NCBI RefSeq assembly: GCF_011044995.1
Contig: NZ_JAAKZW010000042.1
Span: forward strand, 1-41,253
Direction: 5' to 3'
DNA: 41,253 nucleotides
Origin: Streptomyces mesophilus
GTDB lineage: Bacteria > Actinomycetota > Actinomycetes > Streptomycetales > Streptomycetaceae
This document shows, in pieces, positions 1 to 8,274 of this stretch (position 1 is its first letter; each line of letters starts with the position of its first letter). Under the pieces are notes generated by a model. It made no database searches. It was given only the letters and a program-made list of their open reading frames with translations, and was not told the origin of the DNA. The position numbers and the translations under genes were made by a program.

Positions 1-103
1 ATCGGAGGGGGTTCGGCCGGGGGGCCGGGCCCCCTCAAACATGTGCGGGGCCGGGCCCGCGCGGAGTTTTCCACAGGCTTCCCGCGCTGTCGGTGCCGCC
101 CGC

Positions 104-109
104 TAACGT
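104..109 (+). promoter_or_regulatory. Candidate -10 box (TAACGT) giving a leaderless recD2 mRNA
   Basis: TAACGT fits the TANNNT -10 pattern and ends six bases before the ATG at 116. There is no purine-rich ribosome binding site before that ATG. The arrangement suggests that transcription starts at or next to the start codon. I see no convincing -35 hexamer at the usual distance. Confidence 0.4.
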
Positions 110-115
110 CGCCTC

Positions 116-2359
116 ATGACCAGCCGGACCGGCAACAGCACAGGGCTGCCCCAGCCCCGGCTCGCGGTGCTCGAAGGAGTCCTCGAGCGGATCACGTATG
201 CCAATGAGGAGAACGGATACACGGTCGCCCGCGTCGACACCGGACGCGGCGGCGGCGATCTGCTCACCGTCGTCGGCTCGCTGCTCGGTGCCCAGGTGGG
301 GGAGTCGCTGCGGATGGAGGGCCGCTGGGGCTCGCATGCGCAGTACGGCAAGCAGTTCACGGTGGAGAACTACACGACGCTGCTGCCCGCCACGATCCAG
401 GGCATCCGCCGCTATCTGGGATCAGGCCTGGTCAAGGGCATCGGCCCGGTGTTCGCCGACCGCATCACGGAGCACTTCGGCCTGGACACGCTCAGGGTCA
501 TCGAGGAGGAGCCCAAGCGGCTCATCGAGGTCCCGGGGCTCGGCCCCAAGCGGACCAAGAAGATCGCGGACGCCTGGGAGGAACAGAAGGCCATCAAGGA
601 GGTCATGGTCTTTCTGCAGGGAGTCGGCGTCTCGACCTCGATCGCGGTGCGTATCTACAAGAAGTACGCGGATGCCTCGATCTCCGTGGTCAGGAACGAG
701 CCGTATCGCCTCGCCTCCGACGTCTGGGGCATCGGCTTCCTCACGGCGGACCGCATCGCCCAGTCCGTCGGGATTCCGCACGACAGTCCCGAGCGGGTCA
801 AGTCCGGACTGCAGTACGCCCTGTCGCAGTCGACGGACCAAGGGCACTGCTTCCTGCCCGAGGACCTGCTGATCGCCGACGCGGTGAAGCTGCTCCAGGT
901 CGACACCGGCCTGGTGATCGAGTGCCTCGGCGAGCTCGCCGAGGATCCGGAAGGAGTCGTACGGGAACGGGTGCCCGGGCCGGACGGCGAGCCGGTCACC
1001 GGGGTCTTCCTCGTGCCCTTCCACCGCGCCGAGCTCTCCCTCGCGGGCCGTCTCAAACGGCTGCTGAGCACCGATGACGACCGGCTGCCCGGGTTCCGGG
1101 ACGTCGACTGGGACAAGGCGCTCGGCTGGCTCAAGGCAAGGACCGGGGCCTCGCTCGCACCCGAACAGGAAGAGGCCGTGCGGCTCGCCCTCACCCGTAA
1201 GGTCGCGGTGCTCACGGGTGGACCCGGCTGCGGCAAGTCCTTCACCGTACGGTCGATCGTGGAGCTCGCCCGGGCCAAGAAGGCCAAGGTGGTGCTCGCG
1301 GCGCCGACCGGACGGGCCGCCAAGCGCCTGGCCGAGCTCACCGGGGCCGAGGCCTCGACGGTGCACCGCCTCCTGGAGCTGAAGCCCGGCGGCGACGCGG
1401 CCTACGACCAGGACCGGCCGCTCGACGCCGATCTGGTCGTGGTCGACGAGGCCTCGATGCTCGATCTGCTCCTGGCCAACAAGCTGGTCAAGGCCGTGCC
1501 GCCGGGCGCCCACCTGCTGTTCGTCGGCGATGTCGACCAGCTGCCCAGCGTCGGCGCGGGCGAGGTGCTCAGGGATCTGCTCGCCGAGCGGTCCCCGGTG
1601 CCGGCGGTACGGCTCACGAGGATCTTCCGGCAGGCACAGCAGTCCGGTGTCGTCACCAACGCCCACCGGATCAACTCCGGTATCCCGCCTCTCACCCAGG
1701 GGCTCAGCGATTTCTTTCTCTTCGTCGAGGACGAGACCGAGGACGCGGGGCGGGTCACCGTGGATGTGGCGGCCCGGCGGATCCCCGCGAAGTTCGGGCT
1801 CGATCCGCGCCGTGACGTGCAGGTTCTCGCGCCCATGCACCGCGGCCCGGCCGGCGCGGGCACGCTCAACGGGCTGCTGCAGCAGGCCATCACGCCCGCC
1901 CGTCCCGAGCTCGCGGAGAAAAGGTTCGGCGGTCGTACGTTCCGGGTCGGCGACAAGGTCACCCAGATTCGCAACAATTACGAGAAGGGCACCAACGGGG
2001 TGTTCAACGGGACCGTCGGGGTGGTCACCGCGCTGGACCTCGTCGACCAGAAGCTGAAGGTGCTGACGGATGAGGACGAAGAGGTCGATTACGACTTCGA
2101 CGAACTCGACGAGCTGGCCCATGCGTACGCGATGACCATCCACCGGTCCCAGGGCAGCGAGTACCCCGCGGTGGTGATCCCGATCACCACCGGTGCCTGG
2201 ATGATGCTCCAGCGCAATTTGCTCTACACCGCCGTCACGCGGGCGAAGAGGCTGGTGGTGCTCGTCGGGTCACGCAAAGCGCTTGGCCAGGCGGTACGCA
2301 CGGTTTCCGCGGGCAGGAGGTGCACGGCCCTGAGTCACCGGCTCGGTGGGATCGGATGA
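116..2359 (+). CDS. recD2: RecD2-like ATP-dependent DNA helicase (SF1B)
   Basis: This 747-residue protein is a RecD2-type 5'-3' DNA helicase of the kind found without RecBC partners, acting in DNA repair. The N-terminal third has the OB-like and helix-hairpin-helix region (PGLGPKRTKKIADAW near 140). The motor follows, with Walker A GGPGCGKS at 368-375, the TGRAAKRL motif, Walker B VVVDEASMLD near 443-452, the GDVDQLPSVG motif, and near the C-terminus the TIHRSQGSEYP and YTAVTRAK motifs of the UvrD-like second RecA fold. Length matches the family. The ATG at 116 is chosen because the conserved N-terminus starts shortly after it; there is no Shine-Dalgarno, and a -10-like TAACGT sits just upstream. 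It stands alone on its transcript before gltA. Identification is firm; the in vivo role is inferred from the family. Confidence 0.95.
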   Translation: MTSRTGNSTGLPQPRLAVLEGVLERITYANEENGYTVARVDTGRGGGDLLTVVGSLLGAQVGESLRMEGRWGSHAQYGKQFTVENYTTLLPATIQGIRRYLGSGLVKGIGPVFADRITEHFGLDTLRVIEEEPKRLIEVPGLGPKRTKKIADAWEEQKAIKEVMVFLQGVGVSTSIAVRIYKKYADASISVVRNEPYRLASDVWGIGFLTADRIAQSVGIPHDSPERVKSGLQYALSQSTDQGHCFLPEDLLIADAVKLLQVDTGLVIECLGELAEDPEGVVRERVPGPDGEPVTGVFLVPFHRAELSLAGRLKRLLSTDDDRLPGFRDVDWDKALGWLKARTGASLAPEQEEAVRLALTRKVAVLTGGPGCGKSFTVRSIVELARAKKAKVVLAAPTGRAAKRLAELTGAEASTVHRLLELKPGGDAAYDQDRPLDADLVVVDEASMLDLLLANKLVKAVPPGAHLLFVGDVDQLPSVGAGEVLRDLLAERSPVPAVRLTRIFRQAQQSGVVTNAHRINSGIPPLTQGLSDFFLFVEDETEDAGRVTVDVAARRIPAKFGLDPRRDVQVLAPMHRGPAGAGTLNGLLQQAITPARPELAEKRFGGRTFRVGDKVTQIRNNYEKGTNGVFNGTVGVVTALDLVDQKLKVLTDEDEEVDYDFDELDELAHAYAMTIHRSQGSEYPAVVIPITTGAWMMLQRNLLYTAVTRAKRLVVLVGSRKALGQAVRTVSAGRRCTALSHRLGGIG

Positions 2360-2448
2360 ACCACAGTGGTGATCGTTGATCGATCATCCCGGTGGCAAAC
2401 ATCACGGAGGGGTTCCGGAACCAGGGTCAAAGGGGCAGGATGAGCAGG

Positions 2449-2477
2449 CTGACGGCACTGAGTGCCGTCAATAGACC
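2449..2477 (+). promoter_or_regulatory. Candidate gltA promoter containing a perfect palindrome
   Basis: CTGACG at 2449-2454 and TAGACC at 2472-2477 are separated by 17 bases, a plausible -35/-10 pair. Bases 2450-2470 form a perfect palindrome with arms TGACGGCACT and AGTGCCGTCA around a single G, so a repressor dimer bound there would cover the -35 and spacer. The same sequence could fold as a 7-bp stem and act as a weak recD2 terminator. This is inference from position and symmetry. Confidence 0.4.
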
Positions 2478-2577
2478 TAATGGTCGACCCCGAGTGCACT
2501 GCCCAGGGCCAAATGGGGGATGGTGGACAGCAGTCAGGGCACCTCGAAGAAGAGGCACTACGTCGGTGAGGGATGAC

Positions 2578-3876
2578 GTGAGCGACAACGCGAACAACGC
2601 TGTAGTAGTTCAGTACGGCGATGGCGAGTACACCTACCCGGTGATCGACAGCACCGTCGGTGACAAGGGCTTCGATATCGGGAAGCTGCGCGCCCAGACC
2701 GGTCTGGTGACCCTGGACAGCGGTTACGGAAACACTGCCGCGTATAAATCGGCGGTCACGTACCTCGACGGTGAGAAAGGGATCCTGCGCTACCGGGGCT
2801 ACCCGATCGAGCAGCTCGCCGAGCGCTCCACCTTCATCGAGGTCGCGTACCTGCTGATCAACGGCGAACTGCCGACCGTGGACGAGCTCGCGACGTTCCG
2901 CGACGAGATCACCCGGCACACCCTCCTGCACGAGGACGTCAAGCGGTTCTACGACGGCTTCCCGCGTGACGCCCACCCGATGGCGATGCTGTCCTCGGTG
3001 GTCTCCGCGCTGTCGACCTTCTACCAGGACAGCCACAACCCGTTCGACGAGAAGCAGCGCCACCTCTCGACGATCCGACTTCTTGCGAAGCTTCCGACGA
3101 TCGCCGCGTACGCGTACAAGAAGTCGGTCGGCCACCCGGTGGTCTACCCGCGCAACGACCTCGGTTACGTCGAGAACTTCCTGCGCATGACCTTCTCCGT
3201 GCCGGCCGCCGAGTACGACCTCGACCCGGTCGTCGTCTCCGCGCTCGACAAGCTGCTGATCCTGCACGCGGACCACGAGCAGAACTGTTCGACGTCCACG
3301 GTCCGTCTGGTCGGCTCGTCGCAGGCGAACATGTTCGCGTCGATCTCCGCCGGCATCAACGCCCTGTGGGGTCCGCTGCACGGCGGCGCCAACCAGTCCG
3401 TCCTGGAGATGCTCGAGGGCATCCGCGACTCGGGCAACGACGTCGACACCTTCATCCGCAAGGTGAAGAACAAGGAGGACGGCGTACGCCTGATGGGCTT
3501 CGGCCACCGGGTGTACAAGAACTTCGACCCGCGCGCGCAGATCATCAAGGCCGCCGCGCACGACGTTCTCTCCGCCCTCGGCAAGTCCGACGAGCTGCTC
3601 GACATCGCGCTCAAGCTGGAGGAGCACGCGCTCAACGACGACTACTTCGTCGAGCGCAAGCTCTACCCGAACGTGGACTTCTACACGGGTCTCATCTACC
3701 GCGCGATGGGCTTCCCGACCGAGATGTTCACCGTGCTCTTCGCGCTCGGCCGCCTTCCGGGCTGGATCGCCCAGTGGCACGAGATGATCAAGGAGCCGGG
3801 ATCCCGTATCGGCCGCCCGCGCCAGATCTACACCGGCGTGGTCGAGCGTGACTTCGTGCCGGTCGAGGCGCGTTGA
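2578..3876 (+). CDS. gltA: Citrate synthase (type II-like)
   Basis: Citrate synthase condenses acetyl-CoA and oxaloacetate at the entry of the TCA cycle in the cytoplasm. The GTG at 2578 (VSDNANNAVV) is preferred over upstream in-frame codons: a GAGGGA ribosome binding site lies six bases before it, the product is 432 residues as expected, and the extra N-terminal sequence of a longer reading looks like untranslated leader. The catalytic residues are visible: His268 in PLHGGANQ, His310 in GFGHRVYKNFDPRA, and Asp367 in PNVDFYTG. It is monocistronic, with a palindrome-bearing promoter upstream and a strong hairpin 30 bases after the stop. Actinobacteria often have several citrate synthase or methylcitrate synthase paralogs; this sequence reads as the main housekeeping one. 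Confidence 0.95.
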   Translation: MSDNANNAVVVQYGDGEYTYPVIDSTVGDKGFDIGKLRAQTGLVTLDSGYGNTAAYKSAVTYLDGEKGILRYRGYPIEQLAERSTFIEVAYLLINGELPTVDELATFRDEITRHTLLHEDVKRFYDGFPRDAHPMAMLSSVVSALSTFYQDSHNPFDEKQRHLSTIRLLAKLPTIAAYAYKKSVGHPVVYPRNDLGYVENFLRMTFSVPAAEYDLDPVVVSALDKLLILHADHEQNCSTSTVRLVGSSQANMFASISAGINALWGPLHGGANQSVLEMLEGIRDSGNDVDTFIRKVKNKEDGVRLMGFGHRVYKNFDPRAQIIKAAAHDVLSALGKSDELLDIALKLEEHALNDDYFVERKLYPNVDFYTGLIYRAMGFPTEMFTVLFALGRLPGWIAQWHEMIKEPGSRIGRPRQIYTGVVERDFVPVEAR

Positions 3877-3905
3877 TTTTTCCGGCGCCCATCTGAACAT
3901 CGACC

Positions 3906-3946
3906 GAGCCGCACCGCACCCGTTCTGTACGGGGGCCGTGCGGCTC
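3906..3946 (+). terminator. Hairpin terminator after gltA
   Basis: Arms GAGCCGCAC (3906-3914) and GTGCGGCTC (3938-3946) pair perfectly, and an inner CCCGT/ACGGG stem extends the fold. It starts 30 bases after the gltA stop. There is no U-run, which is common for terminators in high-GC actinobacteria. Confidence 0.65.
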
Positions 3947-3970
3947 AGTCGTTGGTGCGGTGCGACACGG

Positions 3971-4025
3971 GCAAAGCGCAACCAAGGGGAAGCGCGCCAA
4001 GGCAAAGCGCACCAAGGGAAAAGCG
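3971..4025 (+). repeat. Degenerate short direct repeats (GCAAAGCGCaCCAAGGG)
   Basis: Two close copies of GCAAAGCGC(A)ACCAAGGG at 3971-3989 and 4002-4018 flank a shortened copy (AAGCGCGCCAAG, 3990-4001), and another AAAGCGCC fragment begins at 4020. In one frame this reads as a Lys/Arg-rich peptide, but no start or ribosome binding site supports translation. It looks like a decayed tandem array. Confidence 0.5.
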
Positions 4026-4069
4026 CCCCGCCCACCGGTCCCCCCACGGGCCGGCTGGCGGGGCGCTTT
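4020..4069. terminator. Strong hairpin, possible bidirectional terminator
   Basis: AAAGCGCCCCGCC (4020-4032) and GGCGGGGCGCTTT (4057-4069) form a perfect 13-bp stem with A's on the left and T's on the right. It could terminate transcripts from either side. No gene ends immediately at it, so its partner transcript is unclear. Confidence 0.55.
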
Positions 4070-4481
4070 CCTAGCCCCGGTGCGGATTCCCCCCACGGGA
4101 TCCGGCCGGGCGTCTGTGTGCGCCTTGCGGTCGAGCACTTCGGTAGTCCCGGCGCTTCGGTACCGCCGGCACTACGTACTGCTGGTCCTGCGGTCCGCCG
4201 GGACGCGTTACGGGAGGGCCGCTCAAAGCTCTCCGTGCACGTGCCCCGGCCAACGCGGACTGGGAACGTCCCCCAAGACGTCCCCTGATGACCCAAACGC
4301 CCCCCAAGACGTTTCTGCCATCGCCACTTAGACCTGCGAGCCCCCCGAATGGTTACGTTGGAATCGCTGTGATCTACGTCTCTCGGCTATGTCCTGAACC
4401 GGCACATCGAACCTGATATGCCGAACCGGTCCATAGCGTAAGGGAGTTGTGGTGAGTATGTGAAGCCCCAGCTGGGGCGTA
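4070..4481. other. Gene-free stretch between gltA and copA
   Basis: No open frame here has a credible start, ribosome binding site or recognisable product. Three small structures stand out. The 12-mer CCCCCAAGACGT occurs twice (4270-4281 and 4301-4312). A near-perfect inverted repeat CGGCACATC/GATATGCCG spans 4400-4423. The perfect palindrome GCCCCAGCTGGGGC at 4465-4478 lies four bases beyond the copA stop and may terminate copA on the minus strand. A four-codon frame (GTG AGT ATG TGA) after AAGGGAG near 4440-4462 is probably chance. Confidence 0.4.
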
Positions 4482-6743
4482 TCAGGAGAAGCGCCGCAGG
4501 CGCAGGCTGTTGCTCACCACGAAGACGGACGAGAAGGCCATCGCCGCGCCCGCAATCATGGGGTTCAAAAGCCCCGCCGCGGCCAGCGGAAGCGCCGCGA
4601 CGTTGTAGCCGAAGGCCCAGAACAGATTGCCCTTGATCGTGGCCAGCGTGCGCCGCGCGAGCCGGATCGCGTCCGCGGCCACGCGCAGATCACCCCGTAC
4701 GAGGGTCAGATCGCCGGCCTGGATCGCGGCGTCCGTGCCCGTGCCCATCGCGAGACCGAGATCGGCGGTGGCGAGCGCGGCGGCATCGTTCACCCCGTCG
4801 CCGACCATCGCCACGGCGCGGCCCTCGGCCTGCAGCCGCCGGACGACCTCGACCTTGTCCTGCGGCAGCACCTCGGCGATCACGTCCCCCGGCGCGATCC
4901 CCACCTCGGCGGCCACGGCCCGCGCGACGGCGGCGTTGTCCCCGGTGAGCAGGATCGGCTTCAGGCCCAGCGCCCGCAGCCGCGCCACGGCCTCGGCGCT
5001 CGACGGCTTCACCGTGTCGGCCACGGCGAGCACGGCCCGTACGGACCCGTCCCAGGCGACCAGCACGGCGGTACGCCCCTGCTCCGCGGCCTCGCCCGAC
5101 GCGGCGGCGAGCTCCGCGGGTACGGGGATCCCTTCCGCGGCGAGCAGCGCACCCCGCCCCACGAGGACCGGGCGCCCCTCGACGGTCCCGCGCACCCCGA
5201 GCCCGGGGACGCTGGCGAACTCCGAGACGGGCGGCAGCTCCCCGCCGAAACCGGCGGCCACCGCCCGGCCCACCGGATGCTCCGAAGCCTGTTCGACGGC
5301 CGCCGCGTACCGCAGCGCCTCCCGGTCGTCGACCGAAGCGGCCGCGACCACAGACACCAGCTCCATGCGCCCCGACGTCACCGTCCCCGTCTTGTCGAGG
5401 ACGACGGTGTCCACCCGCCGTGTCGACTCCAGGACTTCGGGCCCCTTGATGAGGATCCCGAGCTGAGCACCCCGCCCCGTACCGACCATCAGCGCGGTCG
5501 GGGTCGCGAGCCCCAGCGCGCACGGGCACGCGATGATCAGCACGGCGACCGCCGCGGTGAAGGCCGCGTTCGCGTCCCCACTCGCCCCGAGCCACCACCC
5601 GAGCGTGCCCACCGCGATCAGGAGCACCACCGGTACGAACACCGCCGCGATCCGGTCCGCGAGCCGCTGCACCTCGGCCTTGCCGGTCTGCGCGTCCTCC
5701 ACGAGCCGGGCCATGTGCGCGAGCTGGGTGTCCGCGCCCACCCGCGTGGCCTCGACGACCAGGCGCCCGCCCGCGTTCACGGTCGCGCCCGTCACCGGCG
5801 AACCCACGGTGACATCGACCGGCACCGACTCCCCGGTGAGCAGCGAGGCGTCGATCGCCGACGCGCCCTCGACCACGGTGCCGTCCGTGGCGATCTTCTC
5901 CCCGGGCCGTACGACGAAACGGTCGCCGACCCGCAGCGCCGCGACCGGCACCCGCACCTCGACACCGCCGCGCAGCACCACCGCATCGCGCGCACCCAGC
6001 TCGAGCAGCGCCCGCAGCGCCGCGCCCGCCTTGCGCTTCGCGCGCGCCTCGAGCCAGCGCCCGAGCAGGATGAACGTGATGACCCCGGCGGCCACTTCGA
6101 GGTAGATCGTGGACGAACCGTCCGTGCGCGCGACGGTGAAGTCGAATCCGTGCCGCATCCCCGGCATCCCCGCGTCGCCGAAGAACAGCGCCCACAGCGA
6201 CCAGCCGAAGGCGGCAAGCGTGCCCACCGAGACCAGGGTGTCCATGGTGGCCGCGCCATGGCGGGCGTTGGTCCACGCGGCGCGGTGGAAGGGCAGCCCG
6301 CCCCACGCCACGACGGGCGCGGCGAGCGTGAGCGAGAGCCACTGCCAGTTGTCGAACTGCAGCGTCGGGACCATCGCCATGAGGATCACCGGCAGCGCGA
6401 GCACGGCGCTGACGGTCAGGCGCTGCCGCAGCGCATCGGCCTCATGCGCTTCGGGGACGTCCGCAACGTCCGGGGCGTCGAGGCCGGCGGGCGGCTCCGG
6501 GACGATCTCGTGCGCCGAGTACCCGAGCTTCTCCACGGTGGCGATCAGATCGGGGACCGCCACCTCGCCGCCGTACGCGACCCGCGCCTTTTCCGTGGCG
6601 AGGTTGACCGAGGCCGTGACCCCCTCGATCCGGTTCAGCTTGCGCTCGATACGCGAGGAGCACGAGGCGCAGGTCATCCCGCCGATGGCGAGTTCGACCT
6701 CGGCGGACGGCAGGGTTATGGCGTCGGGGGCTGCTGAGGACAT
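4482..6743 (-). CDS. copA: Copper-exporting P1B-type ATPase CopA
   Basis: The 753-residue protein pumps Cu(I) out of the cytoplasm using ATP. It has one N-terminal heavy-metal domain with the GMTCASC site (Cys25, Cys28), membrane helices, the actuator motif LLTGES, the intramembrane ACPCALG motif (Cys406-Pro407-Cys408), the phosphorylation motif DKTGT (Asp450), an SEHPVGRA histidine-proline motif, and the GDGVND hinge (Asp649). The CPC motif with a GMTCxxC domain indicates Cu(I)/Ag(I) rather than Zn/Cd. The ATG at 6743 follows GAAAG and CTCC. It lies about 100 bases downstream of copZ on the same strand, and the gap contains small GC-rich hairpins. The pair is therefore probably one operon driven by the CsoR-type promoter at 7246-7273. 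Confidence 0.95.
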   Translation of the reverse strand: MSSAAPDAITLPSAEVELAIGGMTCASCSSRIERKLNRIEGVTASVNLATEKARVAYGGEVAVPDLIATVEKLGYSAHEIVPEPPAGLDAPDVADVPEAHEADALRQRLTVSAVLALPVILMAMVPTLQFDNWQWLSLTLAAPVVAWGGLPFHRAAWTNARHGAATMDTLVSVGTLAAFGWSLWALFFGDAGMPGMRHGFDFTVARTDGSSTIYLEVAAGVITFILLGRWLEARAKRKAGAALRALLELGARDAVVLRGGVEVRVPVAALRVGDRFVVRPGEKIATDGTVVEGASAIDASLLTGESVPVDVTVGSPVTGATVNAGGRLVVEATRVGADTQLAHMARLVEDAQTGKAEVQRLADRIAAVFVPVVLLIAVGTLGWWLGASGDANAAFTAAVAVLIIACPCALGLATPTALMVGTGRGAQLGILIKGPEVLESTRRVDTVVLDKTGTVTSGRMELVSVVAAASVDDREALRYAAAVEQASEHPVGRAVAAGFGGELPPVSEFASVPGLGVRGTVEGRPVLVGRGALLAAEGIPVPAELAAASGEAAEQGRTAVLVAWDGSVRAVLAVADTVKPSSAEAVARLRALGLKPILLTGDNAAVARAVAAEVGIAPGDVIAEVLPQDKVEVVRRLQAEGRAVAMVGDGVNDAAALATADLGLAMGTGTDAAIQAGDLTLVRGDLRVAADAIRLARRTLATIKGNLFWAFGYNVAALPLAAAGLLNPMIAGAAMAFSSVFVVSNSLRLRRFS

Positions 6744-6845
6744 GGAGGTTCTTTCAGGGGTACGGGGAGTACGGCGCCGTATACGAGGAAGCGCCGAAGG
6801 GGGCGCACGGCCGATGGCCGCACACCCCCTGAGGGCTACGAGGGG

Positions 6846-7151
6846 TCAGACGCGACCGGTCAGTTCGTAACCGGCCTCGTCGACCGCGGCGCGCACCGCC
6901 TCGTCGTCCAGCGGCGCGGCTGAGATGACGGTGACCTGGCCGGTGGAGGCCACGGCCTTCACCGAGGTGACGCCCGGCAGCTCGGAGATCTCGGCGGAGA
7001 CCGCACCCTCGCAGTGACCGCAGGTCATGCCGGTCACCTGGTAGACGGTGGTCACGTCACCCTGCGCGTCGGCGGCCGGCGTGCTGCAGCCACCGCCGCC
7101 GCAGCAGGAACCGGTGGTCTCGGCCTGGGGGAGCTCGGTCTGGGCGGTCAT
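6846..7151 (-). CDS. copZ: Copper chaperone CopZ-like, with N-terminal cysteine cluster
   Basis: This 101-residue cytoplasmic protein has one heavy-metal-associated ferredoxin-like domain with VTGMTCGHCEGAV (Cys44, Cys47). It is expected to hand Cu(I) to CopA, whose gene follows. The N-terminal 30 residues are unusual: a cluster SCCGGGGCS places Cys16, Cys17 and Cys22 on a flexible, probably disordered tail, giving a possible second Cu(I) site. A typical CopZ is about 70 residues and lacks this extension. The ATG at 7151 is preceded by GGAGAA. The promoter about 95 bases upstream carries a CsoR-type operator, so copper induction is likely; csoR itself is not in the window. Confidence 0.9.
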   Translation of the reverse strand: MTAQTELPQAETTGSCCGGGGCSTPAADAQGDVTTVYQVTGMTCGHCEGAVSAEISELPGVTSVKAVASTGQVTVISAAPLDDEAVRAAVDEAGYELTGRV

Positions 7152-7245
7152 GTCGTTCTCCTGTCGAGGGAGTGCGTGTTGAGGGTGGCACCAGAGTGCC
7201 CCATGGGGAGGCCGGTACGGCCCGGGCCTCCTTCACGCTCTCCAC

Positions 7246-7273
7246 CGTATACCCCTAGGGGGTACTTTTCCAA
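7246..7273 (-). promoter_or_regulatory. copZA promoter with CsoR-type operator
   Basis: Read on the minus strand, TTGGAA (7273-7268) and TATACG (7251-7246) are spaced by 16 bases, and the spacer holds GTACCCCCTAGGGG. The pseudo-palindrome TATACCCCTAGGGGGTAC matches the well-known form of CsoR copper-sensing operators, which lie between -35 and -10. It overlaps the TAG stop of prsW (7255-7257). Confidence 0.75.
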
Positions 7274-8160
7274 GTGCTGTCGCGATGCGCCAGCGAGCGG
7301 AGCCACTTGATGCCGATCAGCGAGATCAGCACCAGGCCGCCGACCGAGAACAGCGTGAAGAGATGTTGCTGCTGGTCGGTCGGCTCGGGGATGTACCCCT
7401 GGGCGAAGAGCGAGCGGTCGAGGCCGGTGCTGGTGATCCGGGCGACCAGCCAGATCGCGATGCCGTGCATCGAGTCCCACAGTGCGTGCAGCAGCGACAC
7501 CCCCAGATACGTGCCGATCACCGGCCCGGCGAAGCGGAAGCGGCCGTCGGGGCGGCGGAACGCGAAGAGCACCGCACCCGAGATCGCCGTCCACAGGCCG
7601 TGTCCGAACGGGGCGAGTACCCCGCGCAGGAGCTCCGTCTCCAGAAGTGCCCGCAGATCGATGCCCTTGGTGGTGACGGCGGCGTTGAACGCGTAGCCGG
7701 CGCTCTCGAACGCGGCGAAGCCGAAGCCCACCGCCGCGCCGAGCACCAGACCGGTGCGGATGCCGTGCGGCTTCGGGCGGCGGCGCACGACCCACATCAG
7801 GGCGGCGAGCTTGACCGCCTCCTCGATCAGGCCGACCCCGAGGAACATCCACAGGGAGGGGTGCAGGAGGTAGTACTCCATCACCGAGGCACCGAGCACC
7901 CCGAGGATGCCGCCGGTCACGAAGCAGCCGAGGATCAGGCCCACGCCGAGGTCGCTGCCGTGCCGCTCGTAGGCCCACATGACGAAGACGGCCGGCACGA
8001 GGAAGCTGCCGAGCAGGATCAGTGTCGGCAGCAGCGTCGTGTTCTTCGTGGCGTACGTGACGATCGCGGTCAGGAGCCACAGGGCGAGGCCGCCCCACAG
8101 GCAGCGTTTCCACAGGCCGGGGGTGATCTCGGGCGCGGTGCCCACGGGCGTGGGGGGCAT
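7255..8160 (-). CDS. prsW: PrsW-family intramembrane metalloprotease
   Basis: The 301-residue protein has about eight predicted membrane helices and the three PrsW signatures: EExxK (Glu113, Glu114, Lys117 in LIEEAVK), a His in the APFGHGLW segment (His187), and LLHALWDSMHG (His225, Asp229). The family resembles CPBP proteases. The founding member, Bacillus PrsW, does site-1 cleavage of an anti-sigma factor; the actinobacterial substrates are unknown, and no sigma/anti-sigma pair is adjacent here. GGAGG lies eight bases before the ATG at 8160. It reads toward the copper operon, and its stop codon lies inside the copZ operator, so read-through could feed copZA when the operator is free. Confidence 0.88.
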   Translation of the reverse strand: MPPTPVGTAPEITPGLWKRCLWGGLALWLLTAIVTYATKNTTLLPTLILLGSFLVPAVFVMWAYERHGSDLGVGLILGCFVTGGILGVLGASVMEYYLLHPSLWMFLGVGLIEEAVKLAALMWVVRRRPKPHGIRTGLVLGAAVGFGFAAFESAGYAFNAAVTTKGIDLRALLETELLRGVLAPFGHGLWTAISGAVLFAFRRPDGRFRFAGPVIGTYLGVSLLHALWDSMHGIAIWLVARITSTGLDRSLFAQGYIPEPTDQQQHLFTLFSVGGLVLISLIGIKWLRSLAHRDSTWKSTP

Positions 8161-8274
8161 GGCAAGTACCTCCGGATTCAGCGGATTTGACCGGCGGTCG
8201 AAGGCGGCGGTGGCCGGTCGGTCCTCGGCAGGTGAAGGGCGCGGTTTGTCCGGAGTTTATGGTAAACAGCCGTT

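Noticed and set aside
67..75. TTTTCCACA, one mismatch from a DnaA box
   Set aside because: It is a single box with no cluster, no AT-rich region and no replication genes nearby.
422..2143. Long open frame on the minus strand opposite recD2 (573 codons)
   Set aside because: It is a mirror of high-GC codon bias on the coding strand; it has no family features, and recD2 motifs are unambiguous.
2335..4296. 653-codon minus-strand frame opposite gltA
   Set aside because: It covers a certain citrate synthase, is Arg/Val/His-rich and has no recognisable domain.
3960..4331. Lys/Arg-rich frame reading through the repeats after gltA
   Set aside because: It has no ribosome site, crosses a strong terminator hairpin, and its composition comes from the short repeats.
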